Assembly: GCA_030619415.1 (NCBI GenBank)
Contig: JAUXBM010000118.1
Coordinates: 1-6,064 of the forward strand
Reading direction: 5' to 3'
DNA length: 6,064 nucleotides
Origin: Chlorobiota bacterium
GTDB lineage: Bacteria > Bacteroidota > Bacteroidia > Bacteroidales > F082
Positions within the stretch are counted from its first letter, which is position 1. Each line of letters begins with the position of its first letter. The notes beneath the pieces are model-generated. The model had not been told where the DNA came from and did not search any database. It worked only from the letters and a program-made list of their open reading frames with translations. Below are positions 1-6,064 of the stretch, piece after piece. The position numbers and the translations under genes were made by a program.

Positions 1-66
1 ATGGAAGCCCGTAAGTTTCAGGAAAAATATGGTGATCTGCTTAAAGAACAGAACTTAACCAATTAA
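1..66 (+). CDS. C-terminal end of an unidentified plus-strand gene (partial)
   Basis: Twenty-one codons are open from the first base to a TAA at 64-66. The peptide is hydrophilic and helix-prone, ending in KEQNLTN, and is too short to assign to a family. The frame is open at the window edge, so the ATG at base 1 is probably an internal methionine of a longer gene and not its start. The gene converges on infB, whose stop is 20 bp away. The 67-86 gap shows no hairpin or T-run terminator for either gene. It could instead be a chance open frame; its main support is that no minus-strand start follows infB here. Confidence 0.4.
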   Translation: MEARKFQEKYGDLLKEQNLTN

Positions 67-86
67 AATTATTAGGATTCCGGTTG

Positions 87-2990
87 TTACCTGGCTACTT
101 CAACCTGTTCAAAGCCCTCAACGATATCGCCAACCTTAATATCATTAAAGTTTTCGATGTTCAATCCGCATTCGTAACCGGTAGCCACTTCTTTCACGTC
201 ATCTTTGAATCGTTTAAGCGACCCGAGTTTGCCGGTATAAACAACGATGCCGTCACGAATCAGGCGAACCCTGCTGTTGCGATTGATTTTTCCGTCGAGT
301 ACATAACAGCCTGCGATGGTACCGACTTTGGTAATCCTGAAAGTTTCCCTCACCTCTATATTACAGATGATTTTTTCTTCCATTTGAGGGGAAAGCATAC
401 CCTCGATGGCTGCATTAATTTCTTCGGTTGCCTTATAAATGATTGAATACAGGCGGATATCGATTTCCTCTTTCTCGGCAGATTTACGTGCTTGTGGGGT
501 AGGTCGCACCTGGAATCCAATAATAATGGCATTTGAAGCAGAAGCCAATGTAACATCAGTCTCGGTAATCGCTCCAACTGCTTTATGGATTACATTCACC
601 TGAACTTCTTCGGTAGAAAGTTTGAGCAATTCATCTGACAATGCTTCAACCGAACCATCAACATCACCTTTCACGATAATATTAAGCTCTTTAAAGTCGC
701 CGATAGCGATACGCCTTCCAATTTCGTCAAGCGTAATGTGTTTCTGCGTTCTGAGGCTTTGTTCCCTCAACAGCTGTTGCCGTTTATTCGCAAGGCTTTT
801 CGCCTCTTTCTCGTCACGCATTACATTCATGGTCTCACCGGCTTGTGGAGCAGCATGCAGGCCAAGCAATACTACCGGAGTAGAAGGTCCTGCGATGTCT
901 GTTTCTACGTTGTTCTCGTTAAACATGGCTTTTACACGGCCAAAAATAGGTCCGGCCAGCAACATATCCCCTTTATTTAAACTACCATCCTGAACCAGTA
1001 CCGTGGTAACATATCCACGCCCTTTGTCGAGGGTTGCTTCAATCACAGTTCCTTTGGCCGGTTTATTTGGATTGGCTTTCAGTTCCAACAATTCTGCTTC
1101 CAGCAATACTTTTTCGAGGAGATCATCGATACCCATTCCGGTGATTGCCGAAATTTCCTGCGACTGAAATTTTCCTCCCCATTCTTCAATAAGTATATCC
1201 ATTACCGAAAGTTGCTCTTTGATCTTATCAGCGTTTGCACCTGGTTTATCCATTTTGTTAAATGCGAAAACAATAGGAACATCGGCAGCCTGGGCATGGT
1301 TGATTGCTTCTTTTGTTTGGGGCATTACGCTGTCGTCAGCAGCAATTACAATAATTACGAGGTCAGTTACTTTAGCACCCCTGGCACGCATCGCGGTAAA
1401 CGCTTCATGACCAGGTGTATCGAGGAAAGTGACATTTTTGCCGCTTTCAGTTTTTACTTCGTAAGCACCAATATGCTGGGTAATTCCACCTGCCTCACCG
1501 GCAACAACATTTGCTTTTCTGATATAGTCGAGTAATTTTGTTTTACCGTGATCAACATGGCCCATTACTGTAACGATTGGGGCACGTGGAACCAGTGAAG
1601 CCGGGTCATCTTCTTCTTCATCAATTTCCAGTGCATCGGTGTCGTCGATACCAACAAACTCAATTGTGTAGCCAAATTCTTCTGCAACAAGAACAATAGT
1701 CTCAGCATCAAGTCGCTGGTTGATGGAGACAAACAAACCAAGGGTCATACATGCTTTGATGATATCATTTACACCGACCTCCATCATGGTAGCTAACTCA
1801 TTTGCCGTCACAAATTCGGTAACCTTCAGTGTTGACTTTTCTTCTTCCTGACGGTCTATCTCTTCCTGGATGTTTGCCGAAACTTGCGCCCGTTTTTGGC
1901 GACGGTGTTTAGATGCACTCGACTTTCCGGAAGGAGCCAGGCGAGCCAGCGTTTCCTTTATTTGTTTTTGGATATCTTCAGCTGACGGCTCGGCTTTTGC
2001 TTCTTTCTTTTTACCGCGGCGTCCCCTATCTTTTGCAGCAGTTCTGGCAGCTGTACCGGCAGTTTCGGGTGCTTTCCTTATCCTGCGTCTTTTTTTCTTT
2101 TTCTGCCCTATTGAGTCATCAGATGAAGAAGCAACAGGTTTCCTTTTAGTCGGTTTAATTACTTTGGGGAGCTCGATTTTATCGAGAACAACCGGCCCTG
2201 TCAGTTTTTCAATTTTTGTAGGGAGGAAGTTACTTGTCTCTTCCTTCTTTTTTTCAACGGGAACCTGTTTTTCTGGTTTTACAGGTTTTTCGATGGTTTT
2301 CTCAACTTTTTTCGCCGGGCTCTTTTTTGCTTTTGCTGCCGCTTTTTCTTCTTTCTCTTCAGGTTTTACCGTCTTTTTCTTGGCTTCTGCCTGTTTCTTT
2401 TTTTCTTCCCTGCTAAGCTTGCGCGGACGGGTTTTTTGATTCAGGCTGTCAAGGTCAACTTTTCCGACAACTTTAATACCTGATTTATCTTCTTCCTCCT
2501 GCGCCGGTTCAGGTTTATCTTCTAACGCTTCGGTCGTTTGCGCCTCAACCTCCGGTTCTGATTCTTCAGTTTCCTTACTTTCTTCGATTTTCTCTTCAGC
2601 TACCGGTTCTTCAGCTTCTTCTTTAACAGTTTCCTTTTTCGGTTCTATAACAGGTTTTTCAGAAGAATAGCCAACTGCTATATCAGTAATGTATATTTCG
2701 CTATCGATAAAATCATCGGTTTGTCTTTTATCTTCCTTTTTGACGTCAGCAATAGAAATGGTTTCTTTACCCAGATATTCGAGACCTTTCGTAGAGGCAA
2801 CTTCTTTCACCGCTTTTTCATCATGGAATTCATCGGTAATGCAATCATACATTTCACTGTCCAGCTTGAAGTTGGGACTACGATCGACCTCATATCCTTT
2901 GCCTGCCAAAAATTCAACGATAGAATCCAAGCTAATATTGAATTCCCGTGCAGCTTTACTTAATCTTACTGGTCTTTTTGTAACCGCCAT
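87..2990 (-). CDS. infB: Translation initiation factor IF-2
   Basis: Cytoplasmic translational GTPase that recruits formyl-Met initiator tRNA to the 30S subunit and promotes 50S joining. The 967 residues give the full IF-2 order: an N-terminal IF2_N-like domain (about 4-55), a long charged linker (about 111-387), a second IF2_N domain (about 388-446), the G domain (about 470-640), then beta-barrel domain II (about 647-750), domain III (about 765-865) and the initiator-tRNA-binding C-terminal barrel. G motifs are visible: GHVDHGKT at 477-484, [10 protein letters not shown] at 501-510, DTPGH at 524-528, NKMD at 578-581, and SAI at 614-616 where SAK is more usual. The linker is acidic at 111-170, then strongly basic, with [10 protein letters not shown] at 297-306. 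The ATG at 2990 is preceded by AGAGG about 7 nt upstream. No in-frame Met lies between residues 48 and 402, so an ATG-initiated short isoform is unlikely. It is the last gene of the rimP-nusA-infB unit. Identity is secure. Confidence 0.98.
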   Translation of the reverse strand: MAVTKRPVRLSKAAREFNISLDSIVEFLAGKGYEVDRSPNFKLDSEMYDCITDEFHDEKAVKEVASTKGLEYLGKETISIADVKKEDKRQTDDFIDSEIYITDIAVGYSSEKPVIEPKKETVKEEAEEPVAEEKIEESKETEESEPEVEAQTTEALEDKPEPAQEEEDKSGIKVVGKVDLDSLNQKTRPRKLSREEKKKQAEAKKKTVKPEEKEEKAAAKAKKSPAKKVEKTIEKPVKPEKQVPVEKKKEETSNFLPTKIEKLTGPVVLDKIELPKVIKPTKRKPVASSSDDSIGQKKKKRRRIRKAPETAGTAARTAAKDRGRRGKKKEAKAEPSAEDIQKQIKETLARLAPSGKSSASKHRRQKRAQVSANIQEEIDRQEEEKSTLKVTEFVTANELATMMEVGVNDIIKACMTLGLFVSINQRLDAETIVLVAEEFGYTIEFVGIDDTDALEIDEEEDDPASLVPRAPIVTVMGHVDHGKTKLLDYIRKANVVAGEAGGITQHIGAYEVKTESGKNVTFLDTPGHEAFTAMRARGAKVTDLVIIVIAADDSVMPQTKEAINHAQAADVPIVFAFNKMDKPGANADKIKEQLSVMDILIEEWGGKFQSQEISAITGMGIDDLLEKVLLEAELLELKANPNKPAKGTVIEATLDKGRGYVTTVLVQDGSLNKGDMLLAGPIFGRVKAMFNENNVETDIAGPSTPVVLLGLHAAPQAGETMNVMRDEKEAKSLANKRQQLLREQSLRTQKHITLDEIGRRIAIGDFKELNIIVKGDVDGSVEALSDELLKLSTEEVQVNVIHKAVGAITETDVTLASASNAIIIGFQVRPTPQARKSAEKEEIDIRLYSIIYKATEEINAAIEGMLSPQMEEKIICNIEVRETFRITKVGTIAGCYVLDGKINRNSRVRLIRDGIVVYTGKLGSLKRFKDDVKEVATGYECGLNIENFNDIKVGDIVEGFEQVEVAR

Positions 2991-3032
2991 ATTTTAACCT
3001 CTATAATCTATATCTCTTTTTCAAGAATCGCG

Positions 3033-3040
3033 CAAAATTA
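3033..3040 (-). promoter_or_regulatory. Possible internal -7 element upstream of infB
   Basis: The minus strand of the 56-nt nusA-infB spacer contains TAATTTTG, an exact match to the Bacteroidota -7 consensus TAnnTTTG, about 42 nt before the infB ATG. The nearest upstream TTTG, in the end of nusA, is only 11 nt away, and no TTG lies at the usual distance of roughly 17-23 nt. A -7 match without a spaced -33 element is weak evidence in AT-rich DNA. It may be chance, or a minor promoter boosting infB alone. Confidence 0.2.
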
Positions 3041-3046
3041 CTACTT

Positions 3047-4282
3047 TTATTCAAACTCGGCTTTCAGTATCCTGAGCACCTCTAGAATTGTCTCTTCCTC
3101 AAGGTCAGTTCTTTTTACGAGCTCTGCCGGGTCTAATTCAAGTACACTTTTAGCTGTATCGCAGCCAATATTTTTCAACTCATCAATAATCCACTGATCG
3201 ATTTCATCATCGAACTCCTGCATACCGACATCTTCGGTCTCAGTGTCAGTATCACGGTAAACATCAATCTCGTACCCGGTCAGTTTTCCGGCTAATTTAA
3301 TATTGAAACCGCCCTTCCCAATTGCAAGCGAAACCTGGTCGGGCTTCATATAAACTTCAGCCCGGTCATTCTCTTCGTTGAGTTTGATCGATGAAATCTT
3401 TGCCGGTGACAATGCACGTTGAATATATAAGGATTTGTTGTTCGTGAAATTGATGACATCGATGTTTTCATTTTTCAATTCCCTTACAATACCATGAATC
3501 CTGGAACCCTTCATCCCCACGCAGGCACCCACCGGGTCGATGCGGTCATCGTATGATTCAACAGCAATTTTAGCACGCTCACCCGGTACACGTACAATAT
3601 TTTTAATGCTGATCAGCCCATCATAAACTTCCGGGACTTCCGCTTCGAAAAGCCTTTCGAGAAATGCCGGCGAAGTACGCGATAGAATGATTACAGGCGA
3701 ATTATTGCGTAAATCTACTTTTGATACTACGGCCCTGATGCTATCGCCTTTGCGGTAGTAATCAGAAGGTATTTGTTCCGATTTTGGAAGGATCAACTCA
3801 ATGTCTTCATCATCAAGTACAAGAATTTCTTTTTTCCAAACCTGGTAAACCTCGCCTGTAACAATCTCACCTACTTTTTCTTTGTATTTACGATAAATGT
3901 TGTCCTTTTCGTATTCCAGAATTTTCGAAACAAGGTTCTGCCTGATTGACAGGATTTCACGGCGTCCGAAATCTTCTAAAAATATTTGTTTTGAAAAATC
4001 TTCACCTACTTCAAAATCCGGCTCTACTTTGATGGCTTCAGAAAAAGCAATTTGCAGGGCATCATCTTCAACTTCGCCATCTTCAACAATTTCGCGATAG
4101 TGCCATATTTCCAGGTCACCCTTGTCGATATTGACAATAATATCAAAGTTGGCCTCTTCTCCATAGGTTTTTGTGAGGATGCTATGAAACACATCCTCAA
4201 GGATATGCATCATGGTCTCTCTGTCAATATTCTTGAATTCTTTAAATTCAGAAAAGGTTTCTACCAGGTTAATTGTATCCAT
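3047..4282 (-). CDS. nusA: Transcription termination/antitermination factor NusA
   Basis: RNA-polymerase-associated factor that modulates pausing, intrinsic termination and antitermination of rRNA operons. The 411 residues show an N-terminal RNAP-binding domain (about 1-125), an S1 domain (about 136-200), then tandem KH domains. KH1 carries GMKG at 256-259 within a conserved VGACVGMKGSRI stretch, and KH2 carries GKGG at 322-325. The linker motif SRTSPAFLERLFEAEVPE at 201-218 is a NusA hallmark. A short acidic stretch (344-360) precedes a C-terminal helical segment (about 361-411) resembling a single helix-hairpin-helix or acidic-repeat unit; the two full acidic repeats of the 495-residue E. 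coli protein are not present. The ATG at 4282 follows the rimP stop by 15 nt with no clear Shine-Dalgarno sequence, as expected for this phylum, so co-transcription with rimP is likely. In E. coli NusA represses its own operon; the hairpin ahead of rimP is a candidate site for the same here. Confidence 0.97.
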   Translation of the reverse strand: MDTINLVETFSEFKEFKNIDRETMMHILEDVFHSILTKTYGEEANFDIIVNIDKGDLEIWHYREIVEDGEVEDDALQIAFSEAIKVEPDFEVGEDFSKQIFLEDFGRREILSIRQNLVSKILEYEKDNIYRKYKEKVGEIVTGEVYQVWKKEILVLDDEDIELILPKSEQIPSDYYRKGDSIRAVVSKVDLRNNSPVIILSRTSPAFLERLFEAEVPEVYDGLISIKNIVRVPGERAKIAVESYDDRIDPVGACVGMKGSRIHGIVRELKNENIDVINFTNNKSLYIQRALSPAKISSIKLNEENDRAEVYMKPDQVSLAIGKGGFNIKLAGKLTGYEIDVYRDTDTETEDVGMQEFDDEIDQWIIDELKNIGCDTAKSVLELDPAELVKRTDLEEETILEVLRILKAEFE

Positions 4283-4297
4283 TTTATTGTCGTCTTT

Positions 4298-4762
4298 TTA
4301 AATTACTATTATCGATTTCGTTTCCATGATTTCACTCATTGGGATCTCCAGTTTTTCTCCAGGAACTATTTTTTTCTTTTTCCCCTTTCCTTTGATATCT
4401 TCAATGATCTCAATCTTTTCACTGTCAGCCGATACCAACTCGCCTCGTTTCTTAGTGCCGTCTTTTAGCTTGGCCTCAATTTTTCTGCCGATATTTTTTG
4501 TGTATTGCCTCAACATCATGTATGGTAAATCGATACCCGCAGATGATACCCTCAGCTCAAAATCTTCCTCATCCCTATCAAGGCTATTTTCAATATGGCG
4601 ACTTAATTTCACACAGTCGTCAATGGTTATACCATGATCACCATCAACAAAAAGGTTGATAAGATTATCCTTGCTAACTGTAAGTTTTACAACAAATTTA
4701 TCAGTACCTTCAAGGTAAGCTTCAACAATATTATTTATTTGTTCGTTATTAATCATCTTCAT
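4298..4762 (-). CDS. rimP: Ribosome maturation factor RimP
   Basis: Cytoplasmic assembly factor for the 30S ribosomal subunit. The 154 residues match family length and the two-domain plan. An alpha/beta N-terminal domain (about 1-80) contains VDGDHGITIDDCVKLSRHIE at 39-58 and VSSAGID at 72-78, corresponding to the family's SSPG(L/I)D signature with Ala for Pro. An Sm/SH3-like C-terminal domain (about 85-154) begins near NIGRKIEAKL and has a lysine-rich loop (KGKGKKKK, 124-131). Position before nusA and infB is conserved across bacteria. Two ATGs are possible, at 4762 and two codons later at 4756. The first lies immediately after a terminator-like hairpin and its five-T run, leaving no accessible Shine-Dalgarno sequence, so either start is plausible. 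Translational coupling to the short upstream frame is possible. Confidence 0.95.
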   Translation of the reverse strand: MKMINNEQINNIVEAYLEGTDKFVVKLTVSKDNLINLFVDGDHGITIDDCVKLSRHIENSLDRDEEDFELRVSSAGIDLPYMMLRQYTKNIGRKIEAKLKDGTKKRGELVSADSEKIEIIEDIKGKGKKKKIVPGEKLEIPMSEIMETKSIIVI

Positions 4763-4802
4763 AAAAAGAGGGGACTATCGTCCCCTCCACTTTTTCCTCC
4801 AT
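4749..4802 (-). CDS. Candidate 17-codon leader ORF overlapping the rimP start
   Basis: An ATG at 4802-4800, four nt after the tRNA-Gln 3' end, opens a frame reading MEEKVEGTIVPSFYEDD and stopping at TAA 4751-4749. An in-frame GTG at 4790-4788 is preceded by GGAGG with 5-nt spacing, the best Shine-Dalgarno arrangement in the window. The frame runs through the whole hairpin and ends a few nt past the second rimP ATG, in the +1 frame relative to rimP. A ribosome on it would melt the hairpin and terminate where rimP begins, so termination-reinitiation is plausible. Short frames arise easily by chance, and Shine-Dalgarno sequences matter less in Bacteroidota; treat this as a hypothesis. Confidence 0.22.
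   Translation of the reverse strand: MEEKVEGTIVPSFYEDD
4763..4787 (-). terminator. Terminator-like hairpin between tRNA-Gln and rimP
   Basis: On the minus strand the arms GAGGGGAC and GTCCCCTC (4787-4780 and 4775-4768) pair perfectly over 8 bp around the 4-nt loop GATA. Five Ts (4767-4763) follow directly and end at the rimP ATG. This is the form of an intrinsic terminator with a short T-run, 19 nt past the tRNA 3' end. Read on the plus strand, the stem is also followed shortly by five Ts (4791-4795), so it could act in both directions. Because no recognisable promoter separates it from rimP, it probably terminates only part of the transcripts, releasing tRNA while letting some polymerase into the operon. 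Confidence 0.7.
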
Positions 4803-4806
4803 TTTG

Positions 4807-4877
4807 TTGTCCGACAAGGATTCGAACCTTGACAGGCAGTACCAAAAACTGCAGTGCTACCATTACACCATCGGACA
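4807..4877 (-). tRNA. tRNA-Gln (anticodon UUG)
   Basis: A complete 71-nt cloverleaf folds on the minus strand. The acceptor stem TGTCCGA pairs with TCGGACA over 7 bp, the D arm uses GTG/CAC around a loop containing GG, the anticodon stem is GCAGT/ACTGC, and the T arm is CAAGG-TTCGAAT-CCTTG. The seven-base anticodon loop TTTTGGT places TTG (4845-4843) as anticodon, reading glutamine CAA and, by wobble, CAG. The weak U1-A72 first pair is typical of glutamine tRNAs. The discriminator base is A and is followed by CAA, so CCA must be added after transcription. It lies just upstream of rimP on the same strand and probably shares its transcript. Confidence 0.97.
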
Positions 4878-4886
4878 ATCGGCGCG

Positions 4887-4921
4887 CAAAGATACATCAT
4901 TTTTTAAAAACAGAAACAAAA
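4887..4921 (-). promoter_or_regulatory. Bacteroidota-type promoter for tRNA-Gln and probably rimP-nusA-infB
   Basis: The minus strand has TATCTTTG at 4894-4887, an exact match to the -7 consensus TAnnTTTG, and TTTTG at 4921-4917 as the -33 element, separated by 22 nt, which is toward the long end of accepted spacing. The -7 element ends 9 nt before the first tRNA base, so transcription would start almost at the tRNA 5' end. AT-rich sequence lies upstream. No other convincing promoter lies between here and the rimP start, which makes this the likely driver of the whole operon. Confidence 0.65.
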
Positions 4922-4930
4922 TTTAAAAAC

Positions 4931-4978
4931 TGTTAATTTACTTTAAGATTGAAAATAGTGTTAAGCTAAATGTGTTAA
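4931..4978. repeat. Three TGTTAA repeats in the divergent intergenic region
   Basis: The hexamer TGTTAA occurs on the plus strand at 4931-4936, 4959-4964 and 4973-4978. The last two belong to a 7-nt GTGTTAA repeat. Start-to-start distances are 28 and 14 nt, exact multiples of 14. They lie between the tRNA-Gln promoter and the start of the GT117 gene and could be half-sites for a regulator. In AT-rich sequence this may be coincidence. Confidence 0.2.
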
Positions 4979-4983
4979 ATTCG
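4949..4983 (+). promoter_or_regulatory. Weak candidate promoter for the GT117 gene
   Basis: TAAATTCG at 4976-4983 matches the -7 consensus TAnnTTTG with one mismatch, and TTG at 4949-4951 could be the -33 element, though the 24-nt gap is long. Transcription would start near 4990, leaving a leader of about 30 nt before the ATG at 5019. The match is imperfect; it is offered because the divergent gene must have a promoter in this 141-nt gap or be read from it. Confidence 0.25.
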
Positions 4984-5018
4984 CCCGGTCAATTAATTAG
5001 CATAATTCCCTCAGGTAT

Positions 5019-6064
5019 ATGGATAATTTTAAGAAAGTCAACGATATTGTCGGATGGGCAGTTTTTGCCATCGCAACCACCGTTTATTTTTTAACCCTAG
5101 AGCCCACTGCCAGTTGGTGGGATTGTGGCGAATACATAGCCACAGCTTATAAATTGCAGGTAGGACACCCTCCAGGAGCTCCCTTTTTCCAGTTGCTCGG
5201 TAGGTTTTTTACCATGTTTGCATTTGGAGATGTTGAGAAAGTTGCCCTGATGATTAATATTATGTCGGGGCTCTCAAGCAGTTTTACAATTCTATTCCTT
5301 TATTGGTCGATTACCATGCTGGCCAAAAAGATGTTCGTTAACCCGGCCAACCCACTTATGTCGCAAGGACAATCATGGGCCGTGCTTGGTGCCGGTATTG
5401 TTGGTTCACTTGCCTACGCTTTCTCAGATTCGTTTTGGTTTTCAGCCGGTGAAGGAGAAGTTTATGCGATGTCGTCCTTTTTTACGGCCATTGTATTTTG
5501 GGCCATTTTACGATGGGAAGAAGTCGCCGACAACCGTCACGGCTATCGCTGGTTGTTGCTGATTGCCTACATGATTGGATTATCAGTAGGCGTCCACCTG
5601 CTTAATTTATTGGCAATTCCGGCTATCGTTTATGTATATTACTTTAAAAAATACGAGTATTCTCATAAGGGGTTTGTGGGTGCAGGAATACTATCAATAA
5701 TGATCCTGGTGGTAATCATGTATATTATCATTCCGGGCATCGTTCAGCTTGCCGGAAAATTTGAATTGTTCTTTGTAAACACTATTGGACTGCCTTTTAA
5801 TTCAGGAACTGTTATTTATTTCATCTTTATTACTTCCGCCATACTGGGAGGTTTATATTATTCAAGAAAAAATGGAAAGACAGTATTGAATACTTCCATA
5901 TTGGCTTTAACATTTATCCTGATTGGTTACTCGTCATTTTTCATCCTCGTAATCAGGGCCAATGCAAATACGCCCATCAATGAAAATGATCCGAAAGATG
6001 CGATCAGTTTATTGTCGTACTTAAACAGGGAACAGTATGGTACCTGGCCATTGTCGTATGGTCA
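5019..6064 (+). CDS. GT117/DUF2723 family multi-pass membrane glycosyltransferase, N-terminal part (truncated by window end)
   Basis: The frame opens at ATG 5019, the first start after an in-frame TAG at 4998, and runs 348 codons to the window edge without a stop. It is a very hydrophobic inner-membrane protein with about eight predicted membrane segments, near residues 10-27, 75-101, 120-135, 149-164, 178-208, 219-243, 263-281 and 289-312. Family hallmarks are visible: WWDCGEYIATAYKLQVGHPP (33-52) in the first external loop, FWFSAGEGEVYA (139-150), and RANANTPINENDPKDA (313-328) followed by YLNREQYG (334-341). This is the DUF2723 family, related to eukaryotic TMEM260 protein O-mannosyltransferases and classed as GT117. 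By analogy with GT-C enzymes, Asp35 and/or Glu38 are candidate catalytic residues (inference). Full members are usually much longer, with a C-terminal soluble region lying outside this window. No strong Shine-Dalgarno sequence precedes it. It is divergent from the tRNA-Gln operon. Donor and acceptor cannot be read from sequence. Confidence 0.9.
   Translation, partial: MDNFKKVNDIVGWAVFAIATTVYFLTLEPTASWWDCGEYIATAYKLQVGHPPGAPFFQLLGRFFTMFAFGDVEKVALMINIMSGLSSSFTILFLYWSITMLAKKMFVNPANPLMSQGQSWAVLGAGIVGSLAYAFSDSFWFSAGEGEVYAMSSFFTAIVFWAILRWEEVADNRHGYRWLLLIAYMIGLSVGVHLLNLLAIPAIVYVYYFKKYEYSHKGFVGAGILSIMILVVIMYIIIPGIVQLAGKFELFFVNTIGLPFNSGTVIYFIFITSAILGGLYYSRKNGKTVLNTSILALTFILIGYSSFFILVIRANANTPINENDPKDAISLLSYLNREQYGTWPLSYG

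Noticed and set aside
84..446. A 120-codon plus-strand open frame at the 3' end of infB
   Set aside because: Fully antisense to the conserved IF-2 C-terminal domains, with no recognisable protein features.
2080..2105. A-rich run (A5-G-A7 on the minus strand) in infB as a frameshift or slippage site
   Set aside because: The run simply encodes the polybasic KKKKRRR tract; it is short, the infB frame is intact through it, and no recognisable alternative domain was seen.
1870..2439. A 189-codon plus-strand open frame, Phe/Ser rich, resembling a membrane protein
   Set aside because: It lies exactly opposite the Lys/Glu/Arg-rich IF-2 linker; the antisense of Lys/Glu codons gives Phe/Leu/Ser codons and few stops. 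No start context or family match.
1780..2850. Internal ATG start for a short IF-2 isoform as in E. coli
   Set aside because: No in-frame Met occurs between residues 48 and 402, and residues 402-403 fall inside a folded domain.
4763..4806. Riboswitch or T-box leader ahead of rimP
   Set aside because: Only 44 nt separate the tRNA end from rimP, too short for a known aptamer, and only one simple hairpin is present.
4634..4936. Plus-strand open frame covering the tRNA and rimP start
   Set aside because: It runs antisense through a clear tRNA gene and the rimP N-terminus, so it is a shadow.
1..6064. CRISPR array, insertion sequence, phage or defence island
   Set aside because: No spaced direct repeats, transposase, terminal inverted repeats or integrase were found; nearly all sequence is accounted for by housekeeping genes and one membrane protein.

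Overview
This window looks like ordinary chromosome from a member of the Bacteroidota, probably the Bacteroidales/Marinilabiliales side, though the exact lineage is inferred. Four things point that way. Promoter-like sequences match the Bacteroidota -7 element TAnnTTTG. Start codons have weak or no Shine-Dalgarno sequence. IF-2 has the long charged linker usual in the phylum. A GT117/DUF2723 multi-pass membrane protein, abundant in Bacteroidota, lies next to the operon. The tRNA gene does not encode its CCA end.

Layout. Bases 1-66 hold the last codons of an unidentified plus-strand gene that runs convergently toward infB. Bases 87-4762 hold the minus-strand operon rimP-nusA-infB (read right to left), with gaps of 15 nt (rimP/nusA) and 56 nt (nusA/infB). 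Immediately upstream on the same strand is tRNA-Gln(UUG) at 4807-4877. A good Bacteroidota-type promoter sits about 10 nt before the tRNA 5' end. Bases 4878-5018 are a divergent AT-rich intergenic region. From 5019 to the window edge runs the N-terminal 348 codons of the GT117/DUF2723 membrane protein on the plus strand.

How the genes work together. RimP matures the 30S subunit, NusA modulates RNA polymerase pausing, termination and transcription-translation coupling, and IF-2 places initiator tRNA on the 30S subunit. With a tRNA gene in front, the unit resembles the Escherichia coli metY-rimP-nusA-infB operon, although the tRNA here is glutamine rather than initiator methionine. The GT117 protein is transcribed the other way and is probably part of cell-envelope or protein O-glycosylation, unrelated to the translation operon.

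Most interesting spot. The 44 nt between tRNA-Gln and rimP contain a perfect 8-bp GC-rich hairpin followed by five Ts that run straight into the rimP ATG. No recognisable promoter lies between the tRNA and rimP, so the operon is probably transcribed through this terminator-like element, a natural candidate for attenuation or NusA autoregulation. A 17-codon reading frame spans the hairpin and ends inside the rimP start region, which could couple leader translation to rimP translation. These regulatory ideas are inference from sequence. No wholly new system is evident in the window.
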